Assembly (NCBI GenBank): GCA_902491395.1
Contig: CABUHO010000023.1
Location: forward strand, 1-35,055
DNA from: an uncultured Collinsella sp.
GTDB taxonomy: Bacteria; Actinomycetota; Coriobacteriia; Coriobacteriales; Coriobacteriaceae
DNA: 35,055 bases
Reading direction: 5' to 3'
Shown here: one piece after another, positions 16,092-24,050 of the stretch
How the letters are laid out: each line of letters begins with the position of its first letter
How positions within the stretch are numbered: the stretch's first letter is position 1
Notes under the pieces: generated by a model
What the model saw: the letters and a program-made list of their open reading frames with translations, nothing else
What the model was told of the DNA's origin: nothing
Databases searched by the model: none
Translations under genes and position numbers: made by a program

Positions 16092-17132
16092 ATGGGAGAG
16101 GTCTCGTGTCCTAAAGCTACCATTGTCGTCCCCGTTTATAACTCTGTGCGTTCCATTCAGCGATGCCTCGATTCGCTGTTGGCCCAGTCCGAGCGCTCGA
16201 TTCAGGTTGTCTGCGTCAACGACGGTTCGACCGATGATTCGTTGGACGTGTTGCGCCAGATCGCACAGGCCGACGATCGCGTGCTGGTGATTGACCAGGA
16301 AAACGCGGGCGTCTCGTGTGCTCGAAATGCCGGTATCGATGCCGCCGAGGGCGAGACCGTCTTTTTTGTGGACGCCGACGATTACATCGATGTCCAGACG
16401 GTCGAGCGCGTGCTGCATGCCATGGAGTCTGCAGATGCCGAGGCCGCCGTTTTTGGCGGCGTCTGTGAACCAGCCGATGCTGCCCCCAAACGCGTCCAGC
16501 AACTCATGAGCCCCAAAGCCGGTACCTTCGGCGCCCGTGATCTCCAACTGCTGTTCCATTCGAATGCGCAGCCCTATGCCTGCCGTGCGGCTTTTTCGCG
16601 CGAGCTGCTCAATCGCGAAGGCATTCGCTTCGCCCCCGGTTTGGCTTTGGGCGAGGACGTCGTCTTCCAATTCGCGGCTTATGCGCTTGCCCGCAAGACC
16701 GTCGTCATGCCGGACAAGTTCTACCACTACGTGATGGAGAGCGAATCGGCGACGCACGAGTTCAACAGTGCCGAGGCTCGCGCCAAAAAGCTTGACGCCC
16801 ACATGAGAATGCTCGAGGAGGTCTTGGAGGACTGGGCAGCCTACGGTCTTTTGGACCTGTGTCCCGGCGAGCTGATAACTTGGTTTTTGGACCTCATTGT
16901 GTTCGACCTGGCGCGCTTGGATTCCGATGACTTCCATCGCGTGGCGGCTCGCGTCAACATGGACCTTACGGCGTTTTTGGGAACGGAGTGGGCGGATATG
17001 TCTGCTAAGGGCGCCGTTCGCCGTGTTGCCCACAAGCTCGTTGCGGCGACCTCGGACGTTTCGATGGCAGACGCCACGCTGTTCTATCTTTCGACTCGCG
17101 GTCTCAAAGCTTGCCTGGAGCGCTTTCTCTAG
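16092..17132 (+). CDS. Family 2 glycosyltransferase, type B copy 1
   Basis: 346 residues. ATIVVPVYNSVRSIQRCLDS opens the GT-A domain; VCVNDGSTDDS, the SCARNAGI loop and FFVDADDYI (metal site DAD) follow. GEDVVFQF (about 195-202) is the usual acceptor-side motif of this subgroup. The order of motifs in the second half, including SREL...GIRF and an Asp/Leu-rich helical end, is shared with the gene at 18338. Starts 6 nt after the type A gene, with GGGGGTAGG overlapping that gene's stop codon, so the two are translated as a pair. Substrate unknown. Confidence 0.85.
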   Translation: MGEVSCPKATIVVPVYNSVRSIQRCLDSLLAQSERSIQVVCVNDGSTDDSLDVLRQIAQADDRVLVIDQENAGVSCARNAGIDAAEGETVFFVDADDYIDVQTVERVLHAMESADAEAAVFGGVCEPADAAPKRVQQLMSPKAGTFGARDLQLLFHSNAQPYACRAAFSRELLNREGIRFAPGLALGEDVVFQFAAYALARKTVVMPDKFYHYVMESESATHEFNSAEARAKKLDAHMRMLEEVLEDWAAYGLLDLCPGELITWFLDLIVFDLARLDSDDFHRVAARVNMDLTAFLGTEWADMSAKGAVRRVAHKLVAATSDVSMADATLFYLSTRGLKACLERFL

Positions 17133-17166
17133 TTCCAAGCGCTGCCGCCCGCCGCAACTCGGCTGC

Positions 17167-17172
17167 TAAAAT
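17167..17172 (+). promoter_or_regulatory. -10 box before the second glycosyltransferase pair
   Basis: TAAAAT, 34 nt before the TTG start codon at 17207. No good -35 box is seen (upstream sequence is GC-rich). Suggests an internal promoter that splits the cluster into two transcription units. Confidence 0.35.
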
Positions 17173-17206
17173 AACCCTGTTACACGCTATTCAACAGGAG
17201 GTTCTC

Positions 17207-18325
17207 TTGCAGAACTCTGATACCCCTAAAGTTTCGCTGCTTGTCCCCATTTGCAATGTCGAGCGCTATCTGCGCGAGTGCCTCGATTCCGCCGTGGCGC
17301 AGACGCTCAAGGACATCGAGATCATCTGTATCAATGACGGTTCCACCGATAGCTCGCCGGATATCATCCGCGAGTACATGGAGCGCGACCCCCGTGTAAA
17401 GATGATCGACAAAGCCAACAGCGGCTACGGCGACTCGATGAACCGCGGCCTGGAGATGGCGCGCGGCGAGTACGTGGGCATCCTTGAGTCCGACGACTTT
17501 ATGTTTGAGGATTCGCTCCAAAAGCTGGTCGCCAAGGCCGATGCTGAACATGCCGATGTGGTAAAGGGAGACTTTTACCTGTATTGGTCCACGCCCAGCG
17601 AGCGCCGTGAGCTGTTTGGAATTATCGACGAGCATATGACAGGCGCCGCGTATCGCCCCGTCGATCGCCCGGGGATCTTCTACCGCAAGCCTTCCATTTG
17701 GTCTGCCATCTATCGGCGCGAGTTTCTCAACGCCAATCAGATTCGCTTTCTCCCCACGCCGGGTGCCTCGTATCAGGACGCAGGCTTTAACTTTAAGGTT
17801 TGGGCATGCGCCGAGCGTGCAGCGTTTATCGCGGACCCCATTTTGTGCTATCGCCAAGACAACGAGAAGAGCTCAGTTAATTCGCCCAACAAGGTATTTT
17901 GCGTGTGCGACGAATACGCCGAGATGCAGCGCTTTTTGGATGAACGTCCCGAGCTCAAGGTTCAGCTCCAGGGCATTTTAATGCGCATGAAGGTCGATAC
18001 GTATCGCTGGAATGACGAGCGTCTGGTCGATGAGCTGCGCGAGCAGTTTTGGGAGAAGGCTTCGCCCGAGCTCAAGGCCGATTGGGATGCCGGTCGCTTT
18101 GATCTGTCGCTGTTCGATCCGCGCGGCGAGACCGACTTGCGCCTGATGGTCAAGTCGCCCCGTGCTTATATCGATTCGCGCTTTGACTTTAAGAAGCCCG
18201 GCAAGCTCAATACGTTTAAGCACTACTTTAAGATTGGCGGCCTGCCGCTGGTCTGGCGCGTGCTGACGTATCAGCGCACCTACGGTGATAATCCGCACCC
18301 CGATGACGTTCCGGTCGCACAGTAG
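17207..18325 (+). CDS. Family 2 glycosyltransferase, type A copy 2
   Basis: 372 residues. The start is a TTG at 17207 with a near-perfect AGGAGG five to six bases upstream; the frame is open for 32 more codons upstream, but these cover the intergenic promoter. VSLLVPICNVERYLRECLDS and the ESDDF metal site are the main motifs. It matches the gene at 14982 closely through residue 130 and less well after that (KPSIWSAIYRREFL and YQDAGFNFK are the shared landmarks). The second half probably sets acceptor choice, so divergence there suggests a changed acceptor (inference). Forms a pair with the next gene, 12 nt away. Confidence 0.85.
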   Translation: MQNSDTPKVSLLVPICNVERYLRECLDSAVAQTLKDIEIICINDGSTDSSPDIIREYMERDPRVKMIDKANSGYGDSMNRGLEMARGEYVGILESDDFMFEDSLQKLVAKADAEHADVVKGDFYLYWSTPSERRELFGIIDEHMTGAAYRPVDRPGIFYRKPSIWSAIYRREFLNANQIRFLPTPGASYQDAGFNFKVWACAERAAFIADPILCYRQDNEKSSVNSPNKVFCVCDEYAEMQRFLDERPELKVQLQGILMRMKVDTYRWNDERLVDELREQFWEKASPELKADWDAGRFDLSLFDPRGETDLRLMVKSPRAYIDSRFDFKKPGKLNTFKHYFKIGGLPLVWRVLTYQRTYGDNPHPDDVPVAQ

Positions 18326-18337
18326 GAGCACTTGACT

Positions 18338-19405
18338 ATGGCTACCCCCAAGATTTCCGTTGTCGTTCCTATCTATAAGGTAGAGGAGTGCCTGGCATGG
18401 TGCCTGGACTCTCTGCTTGCGCAGGACATGCCCGATTGGGAAGGCGTGCTGGTCAACGATGGCTCGCCGGACGGTTCGCGCGATATTGCGGCTGCCTATT
18501 GCGAAAAGGATGCGCGTTTTACGCTGGTCGATAAGGAGAACGGTGGCCTGTCGAGTGCACGTAATGCCGGCATCGCTGCGTCCACGGCGCCTATCGTCGC
18601 GTTTTTGGATTCCGACGACCGATTTACGCCCGATGCATGCCGAGTGATCGTCGATGCCTTTGAGCGCGAGGACTGCGACGTTTTGACCTTTGGCGCGAAT
18701 CCGTATCCGCTCGAGGCGGGGTATCCGTGGCTTAACTATGTGCTGAGCCCGCGCGATGTGTCGTTTGAAGGCTATAGCTCCGACCTACTGTTTAAGGAAG
18801 CTTCTCGCCCCTTTGCATGGCGCACCGCCTGCAAGCGTGAGTTTTTGCTGGGCAACGGGATCGTGTTCGACGAAACCGTTAAGTATGGCGAGGACCAGGT
18901 CTTCGATTTTGCCGTGTACGGCCGTTCGCGCAAGACCGCGCTTATCTCGAACAAGCTGTATGACTACCGCGTGGCGCGCAAGGGTTCGCTCATGGACACC
19001 ATGCGCTACGACGACGAAACACGTCTGCTGGAGCACGTGAAGATTTACTCCGCGGTGCTGGCTGACTGGCAGCGCGATGGTCTCGATGTCCAGCATGCCG
19101 ATGACCTGGCGTACTTTCTCTGCGATCTGGTGCTGTACGATGCGCTTAGGTTACTGGGTTCGGACTGCGGCAAGGTGTTTGCTGCCGTTGCCACGGCACT
19201 TGCCGGTTCTGCCGTGGGCAGCGATGCTGCGCTCGCACAATGCGCTTCTTCTGTTGCTGCTATGGTGCGTGCGGCGCTTACCAGCAAGGCCCCCAATGCC
19301 CGTGCGTGCAAAAAGCTCATGTTCGATTACGACGTCTTGAGGTTTGGGCGCCTGGGTGCCTGCAAACGCATGGCAGCGAACGCCCTGGGAAAGCGAGAAG
19401 TGTAG
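18338..19405 (+). CDS. Family 2 glycosyltransferase, type B copy 2
   Basis: 355 residues from the ATG at 18338, nine bases after GGAG. A TTG two codons earlier is in frame but only three bases from the ribosome site. PKISVVVPIYKVEECLAWCLDS, VNDGSPDGSRD, the SSARNAGI loop and FLDSDDRF define the GT-A domain; YGEDQVFDFAVYG is the acceptor-side motif. Same architecture as the gene at 16092, but more diverged than the type A pair. The next gene starts immediately after its stop codon. Confidence 0.83.
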   Translation: MATPKISVVVPIYKVEECLAWCLDSLLAQDMPDWEGVLVNDGSPDGSRDIAAAYCEKDARFTLVDKENGGLSSARNAGIAASTAPIVAFLDSDDRFTPDACRVIVDAFEREDCDVLTFGANPYPLEAGYPWLNYVLSPRDVSFEGYSSDLLFKEASRPFAWRTACKREFLLGNGIVFDETVKYGEDQVFDFAVYGRSRKTALISNKLYDYRVARKGSLMDTMRYDDETRLLEHVKIYSAVLADWQRDGLDVQHADDLAYFLCDLVLYDALRLLGSDCGKVFAAVATALAGSAVGSDAALAQCASSVAAMVRAALTSKAPNARACKKLMFDYDVLRFGRLGACKRMAANALGKREV

Positions 19406-21892
19406 ATGAGTATCAAGCGTTTGGCGCTTTGCCGCAGCCAGGGCCGTCTGTTTATTCTGCTTCGTTTTGCTGGCGAAGATGTCTCCGCACTTATTGAGCA
19501 GGAAGGTCCCCAAGCCTTTGCCCACGCAATGACGAATGGCGCTTGCGTGCCGTGCCTGGCGCTGCCCGTCGACCACGGTCGCGTGTTGGCGCTTTGCCCT
19601 TCTGTCGCCGACTATGAGCGTGAACTCGCCGTTTTGGTGCTTCCGTTCTTGGATGGCTCGATGATTGACGTTGAGTTTGCCGCTGGGTCGCGTAAGCTTG
19701 GCTCCATTCGCCTTGACAGCCGTGTGGCCAAGCTGGAATCCAAGATTAACTACAAGACGAAACCTGCGTTGTGCGCGCTTATTCGCGATGTGCAACGTGG
19801 CGAGCGTTGCGGTTGCTACGAGATTGACGCCGTGCGCTATTTACCGGCGGACGAGGGCGCCGTGTGGCGCTACGAAATTGCGTGGGCAGGGGACTCCGAC
19901 TGCGCCCCCGAGCTCCAGATCTTCGATACGCATATGAACGTCATCGATGCCACGGTGCATGTGTTTGAGTCGCAGCTCGATGTGCCGCAGCAGAACGGGA
20001 CGCGCCTCAATAAAACCTTCCTGAGTGTGGAGATGTTTCAGGATATACGCGATTTTGTCGCGATTGCGAGCGATCCCGTGGGGCAGATCAAGACTGGCTT
20101 TTGCTCCATGGATGGTCGTCTGTACAACGGCATGGTCGATGACAGTTGGAACCGTATGAAGGACGCGCGCGCGGATGACGCCGCTTATCGTCGCTGGTTT
20201 GAGCAGCATCGCGCAAAGCCGGGTGACCTGGCGTGCCAGCGGGTCACTTCGGCAGCATTTGCCTACCGACCGCTCGTGAGCATTGTCGTGCCGTGCTATA
20301 AGACCGATCGGGTCTACCTGAGCGAGCTGCTGGATTCGGTGCTTGCCCAGAGCTACGACAACTGGGAATTGCTGCTTATGGATGCCTCGCCCGAATGGGA
20401 TGCGGTGGCCAACCTTGCAGTAGCCACTCACGACGAGCGCGTTCGCCGTATCGAACTGCCCGGTAATGGCGGCATTGTGGTCAACACCAACGCCGGCATC
20501 CAACAGGCGGTGGGCGATTACATCGCATTCTTGGACCACGATGACATCTTGGAACCGGATGCGCTGTTCCGCTACGTTTCCGCGTTGAACAAGGCGAGCG
20601 AGGGAGAGCGCCCGCAGGTCCTGTTCTGCGACGAGGACATGTTCCAGAAAGCGGGGGAGTGGGGCCAGCCGGTCTTTAAGACCAAACTCAATGTCGACCT
20701 GCTCTATAGCCATAACTGCGTGACGCATTTTCTGATGGTGGAGAAGGCCCTGATCGACTCCATCGGTATGTCGCCGGAAGACGTTGCGGGCGCCCAGGAT
20801 TACGATCTGACGCTCCGCTGCCTGGCGGCGGGTGCACGGTTTGAGCATGTTGCGCACGTGCTGTATCACTGGCGGGTGCACCCCGGCTCGACCGCCGACG
20901 GTTCTGCTGATAGCAAGCCCTATGCCATCGAGGCCGGTCGTCTTGCGCTGCAGCGCCACTTTGACTCGCTGGGCGTTTGCGGAACGGTCGAGGAGACTGA
21001 GACCCCATTCGTCTATCGCATGCGCTATGCTCTGCCTGAACCTGCGCCGCTGGTGAGCATTGTGATTCCGACCAAGGACCACGTCGAGACGCTCGATGCC
21101 TGCGTGATATCGATTGCCGAGAATGCAACGTATGCCAATTACGAGATCGTCTTGGTGGAGAACAACAGCGAAGATCCGAAGACGTTTGCGTATTACGAGG
21201 CCCTTCCGGAGCGCATAGCGGCTGCATCTGGTGGCAAGGGCACGGCGCGCGTTGAGTGGTGGCCGGGCGAGTTCAATTACTCCCAGATCATCAACTTTGG
21301 CGTTGAGCATGCCAAGGGCGACTATCTGCTGCTGTTGAACAACGATACCGAGGTCATAAGCCCCGGCTTTATTGAAGAGATGATGGGCTATCTGATGCGT
21401 CCCGATGCGGGCGTGGTGGGCGCCAAACTCTATTTTGCCGATCATCTGGTGCAGCATGCCGGCATTTTGGTTGGCGTGCGCGGCGCACTTGCCCATGCCA
21501 ACCAGGACTTCTCGGCAAAGCGCGAGGGATACCTTGCCCGTGCTGTACGTCCCGGCAACTTTAGCGCCGTAACGGGCGCCTGCCAGATGGTTCGTCGCGA
21601 CGTGTTTGAGCAGGTCGGAGGCTACAACGAGGAGTTCGCCGTCGGCTTTAACGACGCGGACTTTTGCCTCCGTGTGCGGGAGGCGGGCTACCGTACCATC
21701 TTTACGCCCTATGCCGAGCTGTACCACTACGAGTTTACCTCGCGCGGCAGGGAAGAGGCCAACGAGGAAAAGCTGCGCCGCTGGAAGCGAGAGCAGGCAC
21801 TGTTCATGCAGCGCTGGCCGGAGTTCTTCCTCGATGGCGATCCGTGGTTGGGGCCAAACCTATCTGCCGAGAGTGAGTATTTCTCGGTCTAA
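19406..21892 (+). CDS. Large two-domain family 2 glycosyltransferase
   Basis: 828 residues in three parts. Residues 1-288 are a domain I cannot name, probably beta-rich and possibly sugar- or partner-binding. The first GT-A domain starts at RPLVSIVVPCYK (288-299), with metal site FLDHDD (375-380) and AQDYDLTLR (463-471). The second starts at PLVSIVIPTKDH (548-559), with LLLLNNDTEV (641-650) and the FNDADFCLRVREAGYR acceptor motif. Tandem enzymes of this kind add two residues or alternate linkages in polymers such as rhamnans and O-antigens. The ATG follows the previous stop directly, with only a weak AGAAG site, so coupling is likely. The last 480 bp recur, broken, at 25429-25881. Confidence 0.85.
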   Translation: MSIKRLALCRSQGRLFILLRFAGEDVSALIEQEGPQAFAHAMTNGACVPCLALPVDHGRVLALCPSVADYERELAVLVLPFLDGSMIDVEFAAGSRKLGSIRLDSRVAKLESKINYKTKPALCALIRDVQRGERCGCYEIDAVRYLPADEGAVWRYEIAWAGDSDCAPELQIFDTHMNVIDATVHVFESQLDVPQQNGTRLNKTFLSVEMFQDIRDFVAIASDPVGQIKTGFCSMDGRLYNGMVDDSWNRMKDARADDAAYRRWFEQHRAKPGDLACQRVTSAAFAYRPLVSIVVPCYKTDRVYLSELLDSVLAQSYDNWELLLMDASPEWDAVANLAVATHDERVRRIELPGNGGIVVNTNAGIQQAVGDYIAFLDHDDILEPDALFRYVSALNKASEGERPQVLFCDEDMFQKAGEWGQPVFKTKLNVDLLYSHNCVTHFLMVEKALIDSIGMSPEDVAGAQDYDLTLRCLAAGARFEHVAHVLYHWRVHPGSTADGSADSKPYAIEAGRLALQRHFDSLGVCGTVEETETPFVYRMRYALPEPAPLVSIVIPTKDHVETLDACVISIAENATYANYEIVLVENNSEDPKTFAYYEALPERIAAASGGKGTARVEWWPGEFNYSQIINFGVEHAKGDYLLLLNNDTEVISPGFIEEMMGYLMRPDAGVVGAKLYFADHLVQHAGILVGVRGALAHANQDFSAKREGYLARAVRPGNFSAVTGACQMVRRDVFEQVGGYNEEFAVGFNDADFCLRVREAGYRTIFTPYAELYHYEFTSRGREEANEEKLRRWKREQALFMQRWPEFFLDGDPWLGPNLSAESEYFSV

Positions 21893-21999
21893 GGCAATGG
21901 GTTTAGGAAGTCCTGAACTTTCTTTCGCTATGAGCTTGGAAGAAAGCAATGGTGGACTACTAACTAAGTCATATTACGAAAGCTCGATACTTCCGCGAT

Positions 22000-22028
22000 A
22001 AGTTTATACAAGCTTATACAGCTCGATA
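22000..22028. repeat. Short tandem and direct repeats at the island edge
   Basis: AAGTTTATAC (22000-22009) is followed at once by AAGCTTATAC (22010-22019). AGCTCGATA occurs at 21981-21989 and again at 22020-22028. They lie in an AT-rich stretch directly before the truncated ATPase remnant and may mark a recombination joint. Confidence 0.4.
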
Positions 22029-22041
22029 TTATTCGATATAA

Positions 22042-22650
22042 GTAGATATCGCACTTGTCTTTGCCGGCTTACCCGCCGGCGTTATGGATCTTATTAACGG
22101 CAAGGCGCTTACGTTCTTGCGTCGTGCCCTCTCCGAAGATCTGGCGCCTATCAACCAGGTGGAGGTAGCGCTCTCTATGGGCGATAGCTTTGTCGCGACT
22201 GGTTTGACCATAGAGGACGATCTTCTGTCGAGAGCCGCTAAGGCCACTAAGGGCTATGCCTATCTGGTGCAACTGGTCGGTTACTCCATTTGGCAACGCG
22301 CCAACTTGCATCGTGCCAAAAGTGCCATTGTGAGCGAGGGCGACGTCACCGAAGGCATTGCGCTGGCAGAGGCTCGTTTTCACGATGTTGTTCACGAGCC
22401 CGCGATTTCTGGACTTGGACTCAACGATATCAAATACCTTTTGGCCATGTGCGAGGATAAGCAGCAGTCCAAATCATCTGAGATTGCTAAACGCATGGGT
22501 AAAAAGACCAATGAGGTCAGCTCTATTAGGGCTAAGCTGCTTCAAAGAGAGGTTATTCAAGCTCCGCAGAGGGGCTACGTGCAGTTTGCCGTGCCGGACC
22601 TAGATATCTATCTGCGAGAGAACGCCGCGGAGATTCTCGAGCGGTTCTAA
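22042..22650 (+). pseudogene. C-terminal remnant of an ATP-binding (AAA) protein
   Basis: The frame is open from 22042, right after an in-frame TAA; an ATG occurs at 22084. The residues VFAGLPAGVMDLINGKALTF, then AAKATKGYAYLVQLVGYSIW and a winged-helix end (KSSEIAKRMGKK...QAPQRGYVQFAVPDLDIYLRE), match the C-terminal third of AAA proteins found singly in actinomycetes. The Walker A and B parts are missing, and no ribosome site precedes the ATG. It therefore cannot be a functional ATPase and is most simply a gene whose 5' part was lost when the island formed. Confidence 0.65.
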
Positions 22651-22673
22651 ATCGAGGCATGAATAGCCGCCGG

Positions 22674-23324
22674 TTAACTGCCCTTGTCGACTTGGCTCGC
22701 GTCCCCCCAATCTAGTAGACTCTGAACCGTTGCTAGATTGGGGGGATTTTCCATGAAACGCTCCATGAAACGAGTTTCCGGGGCCGTTCGGATGCCGTGG
22801 CGCAGCAGGGACTTGAGCTTCTCGGCGAACACCTGCTCTTTCGAGTTCGCAAGCAGGCAGACGCCCTCCTGCCGGTGTGCCACGTCGAACCACAGCTCGT
22901 CCTGCTCCATCGCAGCGCTCGCGTGGACCCCCAGGTCGAGCTTCGTGTCGAACGTGCTGCGCCCGTCGCTGACCTTGAGGTTGACGCGCCTGCCCTTGTA
23001 GTCCTGCTGCGACAGCTCCTCTATCTCGCCGGCGATGCGGACGGTTACGCCGTCGCCGAGGTTCGAGAGGGCGGACACAAAGGAGCGAATGGAGGCGTCG
23101 GTCATCGGGTACCGCACGAAGTCGAGGTCTATGTCCTGGGTTGCGCGGCGCCCGCTCCCCGACAGCGCGCACATCAGGACCCCTCCCTTGACCGTCACTC
23201 GGTCGCGCATGCCGGATGCCGCCAGCTTTGAGAGGATCACGTCCTGGCAGACGCGCGCGGTCGCGTTGAGGCAGGAGTAGCCCTCCTCGCGCTCGTAGCG
23301 CGCCCTCATCTCGTTCAGGTCCAT
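22674..23324 (-). CDS. AbiEii-type nucleotidyltransferase toxin, C-terminally shortened
   Basis: 216 residues against 280-300 for usual AbiEii proteins. The nucleotidyltransferase core is kept: VKGGVLM (45-51), RRATQDIDLDF (59-69) and FDTKLDLG (125-132). AbiEii toxins are nucleotidyltransferases (relatives modify tRNA) and halt growth during phage infection. Family likeness ends after EKLKSLLRHGIRT (168-180). The remaining 36 residues are encoded by a 12-nt tandem repeat and a 14-bp inverted repeat, and do not resemble the normal tail. The ATG shares one base with the abiEi stop (TGATG) and has GGAGG upstream, so the pair is coupled. The toxin may be inactive or altered (inference). Confidence 0.7.
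   Translation of the reverse strand: MDLNEMRARYEREEGYSCLNATARVCQDVILSKLAASGMRDRVTVKGGVLMCALSGSGRRATQDIDLDFVRYPMTDASIRSFVSALSNLGDGVTVRIAGEIEELSQQDYKGRRVNLKVSDGRSTFDTKLDLGVHASAAMEQDELWFDVAHRQEGVCLLANSKEQVFAEKLKSLLRHGIRTAPETRFMERFMENPPNLATVQSLLDWGDASQVDKGS
22702..22746. repeat. Perfect 14-bp inverted repeat at the 3' end of abiEii
   Basis: TCCCCCCAATCTAG (22702-22715) pairs fully with CTAGATTGGGGGGA (22733-22746); the loop is 17 nt. On the plus strand it is followed by TTTTCC, so it could terminate the ATPase remnant transcript. It also encodes part of the shortened AbiEii tail on the other strand. Confidence 0.6.
22750..22772. repeat. Two tandem 11-nt units
   Basis: TCCATGAAACG at 22750-22760 and again at 22762-22772, a 12-nt period. 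It sits just outside the 14-bp inverted repeat, close to the point where AbiEii loses similarity to its family. Confidence 0.55.
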
Positions 23325-23866
23325 CAGAATACCTCCTCCATGGCGCGCTCGAGGTGTGCCTCGCCGTGCGGGATTGCCTCCGCGTAGTCCTGCAGCCTGT
23401 ATATGTCCAGCCGCTCCGACCGCCTGCGGAACGAGGCGACGGCCTCCCGGTAGAGGTCGTAGGGCAGCTTGTTGCGCGAGCGCATGAGCTCGAGGAGCAT
23501 GCGCTCGGGGTCGTAAGCGGCAAGCTCGGTCCCGTCCACCGAGACGGTCGACCTCCCGACGCCCAGCCATCCCTCCGGGATGAAGTGCTGGCGCACGGCG
23601 GCGTCGCGTATCTTGGTCCCACCGCGCTTCGTGGCCAGGTCGATCCGGTCGGGGGGCGCGGTCACGAGCCCGTGGGCGTAGAGCGCGGTCTGCCCGGTCA
23701 GGATGCCCCCGGGGTAGCGCTTCGCGATCACGGCGAGGGCGTCCTCGTCCCGGTTGGTCGAGTACATCCCTCGGCCGACGGGGTGGAGCGTCCCTTCCGA
23801 CACCGCCTTGCGAACGCGGTACCTGCTCCCGAGTTCAGCCAGCGCCTCCCGGTAGGTGATCACCAT
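23324..23866 (-). CDS. AbiEi-type antitoxin / transcriptional regulator
   Basis: 180 residues. The conserved middle VIAKRYPGGILTGQTALYAHGLV (46-68, here given by its ends VIAKRYPGG and ALYAHGLV) and DRIDLAT are typical of AbiEi. The N-terminal MVITYREALAELGSRYRVRKAV would be its winged helix, although it is shorter than usual. AbiEi proteins repress their own operon by binding inverted repeats, and they neutralise AbiEii (type IV toxin-antitoxin). The start at 23866 has GGGGAGG upstream, while earlier in-frame residues lie across the operator. A 19-bp inverted repeat directly before the gene fits autoregulation. Confidence 0.75.
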   Translation of the reverse strand: MVITYREALAELGSRYRVRKAVSEGTLHPVGRGMYSTNRDEDALAVIAKRYPGGILTGQTALYAHGLVTAPPDRIDLATKRGGTKIRDAAVRQHFIPEGWLGVGRSTVSVDGTELAAYDPERMLLELMRSRNKLPYDLYREAVASFRRRSERLDIYRLQDYAEAIPHGEAHLERAMEEVF

Positions 23867-23881
23867 GCCGACCTCCCCTCG

Positions 23882-23931
23882 AAAGCCATATAAGCCTACA
23901 TCTGATGACAATTGTAGGCTTATATGGCTTT
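23882..23931 (-). promoter_or_regulatory. Operator-promoter of the abiE pair
   Basis: A perfect 19-bp inverted repeat: AAAGCCATATAAGCCTACA (23882-23900) and its complement (23913-23931), 12-nt spacer. On the minus strand the -10 box TACAAT (23911-23916) overlaps the inner edge of one arm, and the other arm falls in the leader just before the ribosome site. Known AbiEi regulators bind such repeats to shut off their own promoter; assignment to this protein is by position. Confidence 0.65.
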
Positions 23932-24050
23932 TCATGGAACGACTCATTGCGGCACCTCCCTCGCCATGACGGTGCCTTACTTTGATGGCCCTTTCCTCGT
24001 TTGCATCTGCTATATGAAGGAACGTCGATTCTGGTGCTCGGGCGAAGGCG

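Noticed and set aside
15822..17138. 438-codon minus-strand frame opposite the type B glycosyltransferase
   Set aside because: Composition-driven frame; no ribosome site or recognisable domain.
19841..21727. Long minus-strand open frame opposite the large glycosyltransferase (628 codons)
   Set aside because: Shadow of a gene whose domains are clear on the plus strand; no motif in the reverse translation.
21930..22001. 23-codon frame starting MSLEESNGG
   Set aside because: No ribosome site and no resemblance to known small proteins.
22600..23622. Alternative minus-strand frame across the abiE pair (340 codons)
   Set aside because: Arg/Pro/Gly-rich shadow; the true genes in the other frames carry nucleotidyltransferase and AbiEi motifs.
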